DNA of 58,346 bases, from contig JADGDG010000025.1 of assembly GCA_016744995.1 (NCBI GenBank), positions 1 through 58,346 of the forward strand, read 5' to 3'. Below are positions 44,537 through 53,763 of the stretch, in pieces. The first letter of the stretch is position 1. Every line of letters starts with the position of its first letter. The notes below the pieces were generated by a model. The model was given only the letters and a program-made list of their open reading frames with translations, had not been told where the DNA came from and searched no databases. The translations under genes and the position numbers were made by a program. This DNA comes from Gammaproteobacteria bacterium. Lineage in GTDB: Bacteria; Pseudomonadota; Gammaproteobacteria; GRL18.

Positions 44537-44779
44537 ATGAAAAAATTACTGATAAGCTTATTCTTTTTTACCATCACATCAGCCCACGCTGTAGATTATA
44601 ACCAGCTTTATAACTCTGTTGATAAGGGAAAAGCGGCTGATTCAGTAGATGCTACTAAGGCAATGGAAGCGGTAGGTACAGATGGTGTTGATTACCAAAA
44701 AGCGTATGACTCTGTGGATAAAGAAAAAGCCGCTGATTCAGTTGATATGAAAAAAGCAGCTGAAGCAATGATAAAATAA
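44537..44779 (+). CDS. Small secreted protein with two 30-residue repeats
   Basis: The 80-residue protein has a signal peptide (cleaved after AHA, residue 18). Its mature part is two copies of one 30-residue unit (19-48 and 51-80) sharing VDY, then SVDK-x-KAADSVD and KA-x-EA. The repeats have alternating Asp/Lys and Ala and should form short amphipathic helices. I recognise no family. It is flanked by a hairpin at 44789 and is divergent from tsdB. Codon use looks like that of a real expressed gene; role unknown. Confidence 0.75.
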   Translation: MKKLLISLFFFTITSAHAVDYNQLYNSVDKGKAADSVDATKAMEAVGTDGVDYQKAYDSVDKEKAADSVDMKKAAEAMIK

Positions 44780-44788
44780 TATCAACAT

Positions 44789-44817
44789 GAATATGCGCCT
44801 CCGGGAGGCACATATTC
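44789..44817 (+). terminator. Hairpin after the small repeat protein
   Basis: GAATATG-C-GCCTCC pairs with GGAGGC-A-CATATTC with one central mismatch, giving a long stem directly after the gene. The following sequence has no U run, so termination is likely but not certain. Confidence 0.6.
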
Positions 44818-44826
44818 ATAGTGTTT

Positions 44827-44882
44827 CTATAGTTCTTTTCTGACTATAGCTCTCTTCTAACTATAGTTCTCTTCTGACTATT
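44827..44882 (+). repeat. 17-bp tandem repeats, three copies
   Basis: CTATAGTTCTTTTCTGA, CTATAGCTCTCTTCTAA and CTATAGTTCTCTTCTGA follow each other at 44827, 44844 and 44861, then a partial CTATT. They lie between two convergent genes. Confidence 0.85.
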
Positions 44883-44893
44883 ACAATCTATTA

Positions 44894-45409
44894 TTATTTT
44901 TCAAGCTGGCTTCCAACTTCCTCATTGATTGTTTCAATTCCCTGCTCCACGGTTTCTTTGACTTTAACAACTGCCCTTTTACCTTGCTTGACCATAGCCA
45001 AATTGACCAGATTTGCTAATTTATTCTTACCTACAGACTTACCATTTAATATCATTTTAATGGGGTAGGTAGAATAAGCCGAAGTGGGTGCATTAAATTC
45101 TTCTGCACCCACTGCATCCTGATCTTGAATGTAAGTATAAAAACAGGAAGCTTGGTTAGCAGCCGTAGCATCAGAGTCTACTAATGAATAAGAGACTTGC
45201 ATTTCAAGATCATTATATCCTCTTATAATTGGTTTATGATCTTGCCATTCAAGATTTTCCGGTGAATTTAATAATAGCTCAGTCAGCTCCTGGCACAAGG
45301 TCAGGCGAACATCAGGCGTTTTTGAGCATGATGCCGTTAGCAGGATAAGCACGATTGTAATTGTAAAAGAAAGAAATTTAAAGGGCTTAATTTTATTAAA
45401 GTGCAGCAT
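44894..45409 (-). CDS. Hypothetical lipoprotein
   Basis: The start at 45409 (MLHFNKIKPF) is chosen because GAGGAAAAAA precedes it and it gives a clean lipoprotein signal with LTASC. The frame stays open to 45493. The mature protein has TLCQELTELLLNSPENLEW, two more cysteines, and a Lys/Glu-rich amphipathic C-terminal helix. I recognise no family beyond a likely outer-membrane or periplasmic lipoprotein. It follows the patatin gene by 128 nt on the same strand. Confidence 0.7.
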   Translation of the reverse strand: MLHFNKIKPFKFLSFTITIVLILLTASCSKTPDVRLTLCQELTELLLNSPENLEWQDHKPIIRGYNDLEMQVSYSLVDSDATAANQASCFYTYIQDQDAVGAEEFNAPTSAYSTYPIKMILNGKSVGKNKLANLVNLAMVKQGKRAVVKVKETVEQGIETINEEVGSQLEK

Positions 45410-45537
45410 TTTTTTCCTCATCAGATAAATGTTAATGCCTGTATTATTACATTTATCTGCGGAGCAAAGGACTCTTTCTTGATCAATTTTCAATATTTAA
45501 CATGAGCTGACCAGCCATTCTCCCTGGACTTAATACA

Positions 45538-46929
45538 CTAATCCTTACGGGCACCTAACTCATGTAATAATTTTTGGTACTCAGGATTATCACGCAGCAT
45601 TGTTTTTGAGAGCTCAATCAGTCGATCAGCCTGCTCTTTTTCAATTGAGAAGCTGGTTGGAACTCGATTAAAAAATATGCGATCTGATTTTTTTTGTATA
45701 TCAGTTACATTCAGATCAATAAAATAAGGAGTGACTGGATTTTCTTTAGTTGAAATAATGCTTGCCCACTCAATTAACTTCTTCTTAAGCAGGGTATTCG
45801 TTTCCGTATTATAGAGATGTAGCTGAATATCAGTCACGGCAGATAGAGTATCACCAATTGAAGGCAGTGTTATACCCTTTCCAATTTCCGTTTCACTGGA
45901 TGTTGAAGCATCAACCACGATAACAATCAGACGCTTCGGCAGCTTTTTTGTTTTATATGCCTGCTCGCTGATCTTTTTTACACTACCAGAAAGGCTGACT
46001 GTTTTTAAAATAGTGCGCAAGCCCAGATTATCGGTTATTCCACCATCCAGCAAGGTCACATAGGGAGGATTATTTTTATCCAGGTAAAAGCTCAATGCAC
46101 CAGCTGAACGCTCCAGCCGTTGATCCTCGTTCTGCTCTGCTGCTGTCTCAGCATTAGTCAACCATTGAGGCTTTTCATAATGGCATTCACCATGCCGTTC
46201 TAATAGTATGGGAGGGAAAACAATCGGTACCGCTGAAGATGCAGCTACAGCCCTTGCTACTTTAAACTGAGAGAGATCAGAACATAGAAAATCAAACTGC
46301 GCCTGAAGAAAAATAAACTGGCTTTGTGAATTCAAATCAGTGGAGTTAATCAGTATCAAGGGTCTGCCAGAACTCTGTAAATCAGCAAAGGTTTTACCCT
46401 TAAAAATATGTTTATCATAGTAATCAATGGCAAGCTCAGTACGACTTGTTGTGGAAAACATTCGGCCAATCAGATCAAAAACACCGAGGAACAAACTACT
46501 CAAATCGCCCTGAACATCCCGGTATAAGAAATCGTCTTTAAAATCATCAAAAATTTTATCACCAAATAAACCATAATAGGCAGAAGTAAAACTCCCCCCG
46601 GAAACAGAACTGATCCGATCAACATCATCCAGCAGGCGAACATCACTGCCATTTGATTGATAATGAGTATCTCTGAGTTCTTCTAATACACCATAGGATA
46701 AAGCCGCCGCCCGTGTACCACCACCGGAAAAAGCCAGCACAAAAAGAGTATCTCCGGCAGGATGTTGATCAGAATAATTTTTAATTGTGTATCGTTGTTC
46801 ACCTTCTGGCAACTGTGCTACTGTATCATTTTCAATTTTTCCAATTGAAGAACAACCATTTAGTAATACACTCAATACAAGTGTCAGGGAAAAAAACTGA
46901 ATATTTTTAAACATCATATTAAACATCAA
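45538..46929 (-). CDS. Patatin-like phospholipase lipoprotein
   Basis: The 463-residue protein has LLNGC (Cys26) as lipobox. The oxyanion loop is SGGGTRA (68-74), the nucleophile is Ser110 in SSVSGGSFTS and the catalytic Asp is in LLDGGITDNLG. It should hydrolyse acyl chains of lipids at the envelope. The start overlaps the SpoIIAA-like gene by 11 nt. Several related lipoprotein patatins are known in gammaproteobacteria; the substrate is unknown. Confidence 0.88.
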   Translation of the reverse strand: MMFNMMFKNIQFFSLTLVLSVLLNGCSSIGKIENDTVAQLPEGEQRYTIKNYSDQHPAGDTLFVLAFSGGGTRAAALSYGVLEELRDTHYQSNGSDVRLLDDVDRISSVSGGSFTSAYYGLFGDKIFDDFKDDFLYRDVQGDLSSLFLGVFDLIGRMFSTTSRTELAIDYYDKHIFKGKTFADLQSSGRPLILINSTDLNSQSQFIFLQAQFDFLCSDLSQFKVARAVAASSAVPIVFPPILLERHGECHYEKPQWLTNAETAAEQNEDQRLERSAGALSFYLDKNNPPYVTLLDGGITDNLGLRTILKTVSLSGSVKKISEQAYKTKKLPKRLIVIVVDASTSSETEIGKGITLPSIGDTLSAVTDIQLHLYNTETNTLLKKKLIEWASIISTKENPVTPYFIDLNVTDIQKKSDRIFFNRVPTSFSIEKEQADRLIELSKTMLRDNPEYQKLLHELGARKD

Positions 46930-47299
46930 TCCACTCTAAGGCCTCATTAAAATTTTCAAAGTATTTCACTTCGCCTGAAACAAACCATGAACCTAATTTT
47001 GCAGCAATTTCCTGCCAGTTCTTATTACCATAAATAGCAATTTTTTTAAATTCCCTGCCATGTTTGATGCCTAATTTGAAATCATCCCAGGCAGCTCTTG
47101 CTTCCCAGCCTTCCATCTCAGTTCCGTCAATTAACATGTGGACGTCAGCATCTTTAATTCCAGCAAGTGCCGAATCAATCATTGGCGTTATTACTTCATA
47201 GTCTTCATGAGTTAACTTACCTACTGCTTTCATAGTCATAAAGAATTTTGCATTGGATTTTTCAATGCCAATTGAAAGGCCATGTCTTTTAATGCTCAT
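46919..47299 (-). CDS. SpoIIAA-like STAS-fold protein
   Basis: The 126-residue soluble protein follows the SpoIIAA-like family (PF11964): KFFMTMKAVGKLTHEDYEVI, HMLIDGTEMEGWEARAAWDD and KKIAIYGNKNWQEIAAKLGSWF. The role is unknown; related proteins may bind lipids or act in phosphorylation-dependent partner switching. The conserved phospho-Ser of anti-anti-sigma factors is not seen. It overlaps the patatin gene by 11 nt and follows the DUF2950 gene by 24 nt. Confidence 0.82.
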   Translation of the reverse strand: MSIKRHGLSIGIEKSNAKFFMTMKAVGKLTHEDYEVITPMIDSALAGIKDADVHMLIDGTEMEGWEARAAWDDFKLGIKHGREFKKIAIYGNKNWQEIAAKLGSWFVSGEVKYFENFNEALEWIDV

Positions 47300-47323
47300 G
47301 TCACACTCCCTGCTTAATTTATC

Positions 47324-48325
47324 TTATGGATTTTCTTCTGAACGCACCCAGCCTTCAGCCGGGTTAAAAAGTGTCATTTGTGATGCCAGTTTACCTGTAT
47401 CTGAAGCGAGATCTTTTTCATAAAGAATACCGTTCTGGTTGATACTAAAACTCATAACACCTGAATCACCATATTGTGCCGGCCAGGCAAGCAGAGCAAA
47501 CCCATATTTCATGCGCTTACCACTAAGATAGTTGTATGCACCTCCCTGAGCATTTTCTCCCTGTCCCTTGAGTATCTTATAGTAATAGCCATGATATGCG
47601 CCTTCAGGTGTCTCAGCAGCAAATAAAGAGCCGAGAGGACTGGGGGTCTCGCCTGATTTCACCGCCCAGTATAAACCATCTTTTTTACCCGGAGTGCTTA
47701 AAAATTTTTGTGCATATTCTAGTGAACCATCACCATTTCTATCCTGTTCTGCATACTCTTTCTGGGCATCATAATATGCCATAGCAGCTTGTATAGAAGA
47801 AAGCTCATTACGACCAATACGTCTTGTCTTTATAATTTCAATTCCAGCAGCAGTATCAAAATACCAGCCACTTTTTCCTTTAACCAGAGGAATTGGGAAA
47901 GTCCAGCCAAGCTTGCCAACCTCGATGAAGAATTGATCTTTTTTCCCGGCAATTAATTGGTGGGATTTTTTCCAGGCATTAAGAAATAGATTTCTATCCA
48001 GCTCATCAATTTCTTCCAGCGGCAATAAATGCATATTTTCCGAACCAAGCATTGTTTTGACCGCAGCAGGATCTTTTGCAAGTACCACTTCATGTAGTTT
48101 ATCCGCCGCTTTTTCAGCCGTTGAAAAAAAAGCCTGCTGAGCAAAAACACCAGGACTTAGAGCTAATAACAGCAAGTTTATATTAAAAAAAGAGACGATC
48201 TTTGATCGAAACTGCTTTTTATTTTGTATGTTCTGAATATTTACAGGGGCATTATCAAATTTCATTCTGGTTTCCATTTGTTTCATCACTCTCAATAAGT
48301 TAGCTAAAGCCAGGTTCTCTATCAT
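47324..48325 (-). CDS. DUF2950 exported protein
   Basis: The 333-residue protein starts with an ATG overlapping the DUF3300 stop by 4 nt (ATGA). Its signal peptide (LLLLALSPGVFAQ) begins far from that start, so Met14, Met17 or Met21 are alternatives. The body has QAFFSTAEKAADKLHEVVL, QDRNGDGSLEYAQKFLSTPG, LYWAVKSGETPSPLGSL and YHGYYYKILKGQG, which fit the DUF2950 family. DUF2950 and DUF3300 genes are known to occur side by side; function unknown. Confidence 0.85.
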   Translation of the reverse strand: MIENLALANLLRVMKQMETRMKFDNAPVNIQNIQNKKQFRSKIVSFFNINLLLLALSPGVFAQQAFFSTAEKAADKLHEVVLAKDPAAVKTMLGSENMHLLPLEEIDELDRNLFLNAWKKSHQLIAGKKDQFFIEVGKLGWTFPIPLVKGKSGWYFDTAAGIEIIKTRRIGRNELSSIQAAMAYYDAQKEYAEQDRNGDGSLEYAQKFLSTPGKKDGLYWAVKSGETPSPLGSLFAAETPEGAYHGYYYKILKGQGENAQGGAYNYLSGKRMKYGFALLAWPAQYGDSGVMSFSINQNGILYEKDLASDTGKLASQMTLFNPAEGWVRSEENP

Positions 48326-49638
48326 CTGCGTCCGCCGCCGCCACGATGACCACCGCCGCCTGATCGACTTCGGGAACGACTGCCTCGATTAAAGTTATTG
48401 GATGACTGTTTTTGATTACGTATGCCAGAAAGTGAATTCGAACGTTTTTGTGAAGCGCCTGACTTCCGTTGTGAAGAATTTGAGCGATTCCCGGTAAAAT
48501 TACCAGAATTTGTTTTATTTTGTGTTGAACTTTTATTCCTGAAGCTGTCAGTCCGATTATGATCAACTTTATTGACCTGTGATCTGACTTTATCTCCACC
48601 CGCTCCAGATAAATTTTTGCGTTCAGCTATGGGATCAGCACCACGATTTTTCAAAGTAGCCTGAGCTTTCTTTCGGTCAGCATCACGAGTTTTATTACTT
48701 ATCGAGCTATTAGTTTTGACTCCGTTATCTCTTCCGCGAAAGTCATTACGTTTATCTGAACCACCTAACTTATTATTATATTTATTGCGGCTTGATTTAT
48801 CACGATAAGGAGTACGTCTGTTGTTATTATTATGATTCCAGTTCGTTGTTTTATTACTATTGTTAATTCTATTATTATTAACATTAATATTATTATAACG
48901 ATTGACATTAATATCCACATCACCCCGTCGCCAGTTACAACCGCCCCATAATGAATTGGTAATAGCAATGCCCACACCAAAGCCTATGCCTGCAACAACT
49001 GCCGAACCAAAGCCGTATCTTGGTGGATAGTAGTAATAAGGAGTATAAGACGGCCACCACCAGACACCATAAACCACTGTTGGATTATACACTGGCACAT
49101 AAACAACCGATGGTTTAGCCGGTTCAATTATAATAATTTCAGGAGAGGCTTGTTCAATGACAATTTTTTGTTGTTCAGTAGTTTTTAAATTACCTTCTTT
49201 TTTTGCCTTTCTCCGTAAATTCTGCACCGTATCCATAACCGTATCAGGAGCAGCTAAAAACGCATCACCCAGATTTTGCACCCAATCAGGTTCTTTGCCC
49301 ATCATTTCCAGCACCTGAGGGAAAGCGACCAGAGACATGACACTGGGATCCCAAGATTTATTCTGTACGGCTTTAACCGCTTCATCACCCTGTTGTTTCG
49401 AATTGTTTTTTGACCAGCTTACTGCTTCATCGACATTGGCAGGATAAGTTGATGCCATAAGGATCTGTGATAATAGTGAATCTGGGTACAGGGCAATAGG
49501 TGCCACCATCTGATCCAGCTCAGCTTGTGAAAAAGTTGATTTATTTGCTTTATTATCGTCAGCAGCCCATCCATGCACAGGCATAAAAAATAAAGTAATT
49601 GACAACAATATCAATAAATTATAGAAATATTTTTTCAT
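48322..49638 (-). CDS. DUF3300 exported protein with basic low-complexity tail
   Basis: The start is the ATG at 49638 (MKKYFYNLLILLSITLFFMP) with AGGAT 5 nt upstream; the frame is open to 49683. After the signal peptide (ends HGWAAD) comes the DUF3300 domain: ELDQMVAPIALYPDSLLSQI and MASTYPANVDEAVSW. A proline/tyrosine-rich stretch and a glycine-rich membrane-like segment follow. The last ~170 residues are Asn/Arg/Ser-rich and end in Gly/His/Arg repeats. The tail is strongly basic and disordered, suggesting contact with anionic polymers. Confidence 0.88.
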   Translation of the reverse strand: MKKYFYNLLILLSITLFFMPVHGWAADDNKANKSTFSQAELDQMVAPIALYPDSLLSQILMASTYPANVDEAVSWSKNNSKQQGDEAVKAVQNKSWDPSVMSLVAFPQVLEMMGKEPDWVQNLGDAFLAAPDTVMDTVQNLRRKAKKEGNLKTTEQQKIVIEQASPEIIIIEPAKPSVVYVPVYNPTVVYGVWWWPSYTPYYYYPPRYGFGSAVVAGIGFGVGIAITNSLWGGCNWRRGDVDINVNRYNNINVNNNRINNSNKTTNWNHNNNNRRTPYRDKSSRNKYNNKLGGSDKRNDFRGRDNGVKTNSSISNKTRDADRKKAQATLKNRGADPIAERKNLSGAGGDKVRSQVNKVDHNRTDSFRNKSSTQNKTNSGNFTGNRSNSSQRKSGASQKRSNSLSGIRNQKQSSNNFNRGSRSRSRSGGGGHRGGGGRR

Positions 49639-49751
49639 AATATCCTCATAGAAAAGATTATTCCGGTAGAAAGACAGAGTCATAAGTATTAAGTGACTTT
49701 ATATAAGTATTAAGTCACTTTATAGTAGTCTTAATAGAAATCATTATCAAA

Positions 49752-51188
49752 TTATTTCTCCGCAGGATGCATTTTTTGTATCACAGTGAATTTCTCCCCC
49801 ATTTGAAAGTAACGCAGCATAACCTCTTTCACTTGAGCGACTGTCACTGATTTTATCCGACTAATATATTGTGCATCCTCCTGCCAGGTAATATCAACTG
49901 ACTCTGATTGACCAATAATTTTAGCCTGAGTGTACATTGAATCTCGTTCAAAAATATCAGTAGCAATCATTTGAGTTTGAATTTTTTTTAAAACTTCCTG
50001 ACTAATAGTTTCATTTTTTATCTCATTAATTTCTTCAATAACTGCCTGTTCAAGTTGTTCTACTGAGATATTATGGGCTGCGGTAGCTTCAATGATAAAT
50101 AAACTGCCTTTTTTATCCATCAGTGTATAAGTCACATAGACATCTTGTGCAATCTGAGCTTCTCTTAACAATTTTTTTGTCAGACGAGAATGAAACCCAC
50201 TATCCAGCCAGCCTGCCAGAATATCCAGAGCATAAGCTTCCCAAGGGGAGGTTGATGTTTTTATTGACGGAACCTTAAAGGCCAGTAAAATCATAGCAAC
50301 AGAAGTTGTCTCTGGCATCACAATACGTCTGTTTTTTGGCTGATGGCTGCTAGCTGGCTGGAGGCCCTTAGTTGGCTGATGACTTATTGTTGGCTGATGG
50401 CTCTTAACTGGCTGATGACTCTTAGCTGGCTGATGGCTCTTATTTTTCATTGGCCGTATCTTTCTGATAGAAGAAAAATATTGATTAGCCAGTTTAAAAA
50501 CATCAGAAGCAATAACGTCACCAACAATCACTAATGTTGAATTGTCCGGTGTATAGTATTGTTCATGCCAGCTTTTTATATATGCAGGCGTTAAAGCACT
50601 CTGATCAGTCATTAAACCAATGGCTGGTATTTGATAAGGTTCTTGCTGATAAGCTAAATCATAAAGTGCATTTAAAGCAGGAAGATAAGGATCTCGGCTG
50701 ATATTGTCTAGTATTTCTTCTCTGACAACATTTTTTTCTATGCTTAAGCCCTTTTTATTAATTGTTAACCGTTTCATACGATCTGCTTCTAATGCAAAAG
50801 CAAGAGACAGGTGTTGTTTAGTTAAGATATGGTAATAAAAAGTATAATCCCGACTTGTATAAGCATTTCCTTTAGCACCGATGCTTGATATTTTCTCATA
50901 GACATCTTCTGAAGATGGATTATTGTTCCCGCGATACATCATATGTTCAAGTAAATGAGACACACCTGTATGATGTTTTTTCTCATTTGCAGAACCAACT
51001 TTATACCATATTTGAAAAACAACGGTGGGTGAACGATGATCGGGTTTAACAATAACCTTCAAACCATTGTCTAAAACAAATTCAGAAATCCTCTGTGCTG
51101 ATAGTGAATCATATGACAGGGTATTTGCTGATAAAGTGATTGAAAGTATCAGGCATAAGAGTAGAAATAAATATTTCCATACAGACAT
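49752..51188 (-). CDS. M16 family zinc peptidase (pitrilysin type)
   Basis: The 478-residue protein has a signal peptide (LLLCLILSITLSANT). The inverted zinc motif is HLLEH (78-82), with Glu at the downstream VVREEIL site. The catalytic R/Y motif near the end is less clear. A 38-residue insert (249-286) of SHQP-type repeats lies in a loop. Active M16B chains usually act with a second subunit, which is not encoded beside it. A MITE-like element lies 45 bp upstream of its start. Confidence 0.9.
   Translation of the reverse strand: MSVWKYLFLLLCLILSITLSANTLSYDSLSAQRISEFVLDNGLKVIVKPDHRSPTVVFQIWYKVGSANEKKHHTGVSHLLEHMMYRGNNNPSSEDVYEKISSIGAKGNAYTSRDYTFYYHILTKQHLSLAFALEADRMKRLTINKKGLSIEKNVVREEILDNISRDPYLPALNALYDLAYQQEPYQIPAIGLMTDQSALTPAYIKSWHEQYYTPDNSTLVIVGDVIASDVFKLANQYFSSIRKIRPMKNKSHQPAKSHQPVKSHQPTISHQPTKGLQPASSHQPKNRRIVMPETTSVAMILLAFKVPSIKTSTSPWEAYALDILAGWLDSGFHSRLTKKLLREAQIAQDVYVTYTLMDKKGSLFIIEATAAHNISVEQLEQAVIEEINEIKNETISQEVLKKIQTQMIATDIFERDSMYTQAKIIGQSESVDITWQEDAQYISRIKSVTVAQVKEVMLRYFQMGEKFTVIQKMHPAEK
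50331..50443 (-). repeat. SHQP-type repeats inside the M16 peptidase
   Basis: The DNA encodes about six variants of a six- or seven-residue unit such as KSHQPA, KSHQPV and KSHQPT, ending SSHQPKN. On the plus strand the units read as repeated GGCTGATGGCTCTTA-like words with changes. It is a slippage-prone stretch and its length should vary between strains. Confidence 0.8.
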
Positions 51189-51233
51189 TATTGAGTCACA
51201 GATGTATTTAAAAAATTAAGTCGTTGCAAAATC

Positions 51234-51373
51234 GTAACTATTCAGCGTGTTTAGATTTTGCCCGAGTTCAAGGCATTTTCGCACGGAAAATGTGAGCATA
51301 TAAGTATATGTGACCATTTGAGTACGAAAATAACGCAGAAATCGGGCAAAAGATGAATACACTGAGTAGTTAC
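51234..51373. mobile_element. MITE-like element, copy 2 (140 bp)
   Basis: The element is identical to the one at 19936 except for three bases. The terminal repeats (GTAACTATTCAGCGT and ACACTGAGTAGTTAC) differ from perfect symmetry by two changes. The flanks GCAAAATC and GCTAAATA match at 6 of 8 positions, a decayed target duplication. It lies between the M16 peptidase start and pbpC end, in the likely promoter region of the peptidase gene. Confidence 0.88.
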
Positions 51374-51424
51374 GCTAAATATAGTGATTGATAACATCAT
51401 TGTAAACTCAAATACACTTTTATA

Positions 51425-53662
51425 TCACATTCTTATAACAAATTTTATCTGGTGGCTTTGGCCTGTCTGGTCTATTGCACTGAGTTGATATTGGCCGCCC
51501 TGATCAAAGCTGACATTCAGAACTGCTCGTGTGGCTGAGGTATTAACAGCCTTGCCATTGAGAAACCAGTACAACTCCCCCAAACCACCCCGAGCTTCCA
51601 GATTGATAGATAAATCAGTATCCATACCTTCTGGTTTTTTGATATAAGAACCATCACTGATAGAAATAATTTTTAGTTCATCAAAAACAGTTTCAATATC
51701 AGGATTCAATGCAAGTACCGGAGGAATGGTATCATCCAGGATCCATGAAACATGTGTTTTTTCACACTCAGATGCAATTGTTTGTTCTAATAGTTTACCA
51801 CTGGGCCAGCAGATAACTTTCTGAGTAACCGATTCAGGTCTTGGCATATATTGCTTATCTATAGATCTGGAAAGCGGCAATGCAGACAGATTCTGACTAA
51901 CTGATTTCAACAGTGGTACAGCAGTTTGTGCACCGTAATGACCCGGAACGGGCGTACCATCCGGACGCCCGGTCCAGATACCGATAGTATAATCTGATGT
52001 CATACCAATGGCCCAGGCATCCCGAAATCCAAAACTGGTTCCAGTTTTCCAGGCGAGTAAAGTATTACTGCGTCCGGAATTATTACCTGAATTCTGCCTT
52101 ATCATACCGGAGAGTCTGTTTCGATAAGGGATTTGAGATAAAATATCATGAATGATCCAGGCCGCACCTGCTGACATAAGATACTTTTCTTTGATTTCAG
52201 GCTTAGCTGACAGTTTAATATCACTCGATTTATTATTATTCGATTTACTATTACTTAATGTATTTTTAGTAAATACAAGTTGCCCTGCTTTGCCTTCTCG
52301 TGAAAAAGCAGTGTAAGCAGAAACTAATTCCTCCAGACGAGTACCAGTGCCTCCAAGGATCATTGATAAATTAGGACGGCTGTTCTGGGGCATTTTTAAA
52401 AAGACACCGGCATTTTCCAGTTTTGCATGAAAGTAACCAGGTCCCAGGAATTGTAATACCTGCACAGCAGGAATATTAAGCGAACGCTGTAATGCCTCAC
52501 TCATACTCACTTTCCCGGAAAAATTTTGACTGAAATTTTCAGGTTTATAACCCGCTATATTAATTGCTTCATCCATTAACATAGAATGAGAGCTGATCAG
52601 TCCCTGATCTAATGCCATACCATAAAGAAAAGGCTTTAAGGTTGAACCGGGCGAACGGATGGCACGGATCATATCCACTTGCCCATAGCGCTGTTGATCA
52701 TAAAAATCGGCAGAAGCTACATAGGCTTTTACTTCCATTGTATGATGATTCACAACCAGTACAGCAGCTGAACTTTTTATGGATAACTGATGCGCATAAT
52801 CCTTAACCAATGACTCTAAACTGGCCTGCAAATTTGCATTAATAGTCGTTTTCAGAGGCTTGCCCGGCAGTACTTTATTTTTTAGTCTGCGTGCTAATAT
52901 TGGTGCCAGCATCGGATGAGCATCCAGTTGCGGCATCACAATTTCCAACCTGGCATCTTGCACTTCTTCAGCACTGAGATAGCCAAAACTGTGCAATCGA
53001 TCAAGTACTTTATTTCTGGCACGAGTAGCCCTTTGCGGATGTCTATCTGGTCTGAAACGGCTGGGAGATTGGGGTAAAACACTCAGCAGGGCTGACTCAG
53101 CAAGACTTAATTCCCTGGCACTTTTACTCAAATAAGCAAAACTAGCTGCCTGAACACCTTCTATGGGACCACCAAATGGTGCCCGGTTTAAATACATTGT
53201 AAGTATCTCTGACTTGCTATAATGCCATTCTAATTGAAAAGCACGAAATATTTGTTTTAACTTTCCAGCAATGGTGCGCTGATGCGGGTCAAGGATCCGG
53301 GCCACCTGCATGGTTAAGGTTGAACCACCGGAAATAATGCGGCCATTAAACAAGTTTTGTCCTGCTGCTCTGGCAATTGCAAACGGGTTAACCCCGGGAT
53401 GCAGCCAGAACCAGCGATCTTCATAAGCCAGCAGCGTCTCAATATATCTCGGTGAAACATCTGCCATGCTCACAGGATAGCGCCATACTCCCTGTTTATC
53501 AGCAAAAGCCCTCAATGGTGTACCGTCATCCGCAACAATAACTTTGGCAAATTGTTCAGTATTGTCTCCACCCAGAGGCAATGGCACCAGCTTATCCAGA
53601 GTAATGAAAACAATAAATACAATCAGAAAAGCAATAATCATTGAATTAAATATTTTTTTCAT
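51425..53662 (-). CDS. pbpC: Penicillin-binding protein 1C
   Basis: The 745-residue inner-membrane protein has one TM, then a glycosyltransferase domain (ALLAYEDRWFWLHPGVNPFAI and GGSTLTMQVAR). The transpeptidase motifs follow: RSPGSTLKPF with the active Ser in STLK, SLN, and KTGTSFGFRDAW. A C-terminal BiPBP_C-type Ig domain ends the chain (GGLGELYWFLNGK). It makes or repairs peptidoglycan. It is 101 nt downstream of the alpha-2-macroglobulin gene, the usual pairing in E. coli and others. Confidence 0.94.
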   Translation of the reverse strand: MKKIFNSMIIAFLIVFIVFITLDKLVPLPLGGDNTEQFAKVIVADDGTPLRAFADKQGVWRYPVSMADVSPRYIETLLAYEDRWFWLHPGVNPFAIARAAGQNLFNGRIISGGSTLTMQVARILDPHQRTIAGKLKQIFRAFQLEWHYSKSEILTMYLNRAPFGGPIEGVQAASFAYLSKSARELSLAESALLSVLPQSPSRFRPDRHPQRATRARNKVLDRLHSFGYLSAEEVQDARLEIVMPQLDAHPMLAPILARRLKNKVLPGKPLKTTINANLQASLESLVKDYAHQLSIKSSAAVLVVNHHTMEVKAYVASADFYDQQRYGQVDMIRAIRSPGSTLKPFLYGMALDQGLISSHSMLMDEAINIAGYKPENFSQNFSGKVSMSEALQRSLNIPAVQVLQFLGPGYFHAKLENAGVFLKMPQNSRPNLSMILGGTGTRLEELVSAYTAFSREGKAGQLVFTKNTLSNSKSNNNKSSDIKLSAKPEIKEKYLMSAGAAWIIHDILSQIPYRNRLSGMIRQNSGNNSGRSNTLLAWKTGTSFGFRDAWAIGMTSDYTIGIWTGRPDGTPVPGHYGAQTAVPLLKSVSQNLSALPLSRSIDKQYMPRPESVTQKVICWPSGKLLEQTIASECEKTHVSWILDDTIPPVLALNPDIETVFDELKIISISDGSYIKKPEGMDTDLSINLEARGGLGELYWFLNGKAVNTSATRAVLNVSFDQGGQYQLSAIDQTGQSHQIKFVIRM

Positions 53663-53763
53663 TCAAGCTCACTCAGAAAAAATTATCATAATATGCATTT
53701 TTTGCTCCTGGTTTTTTCTTCATTCAAGTTTCAAGTTTCAAGTTAATGTATTCTGATATCAGC

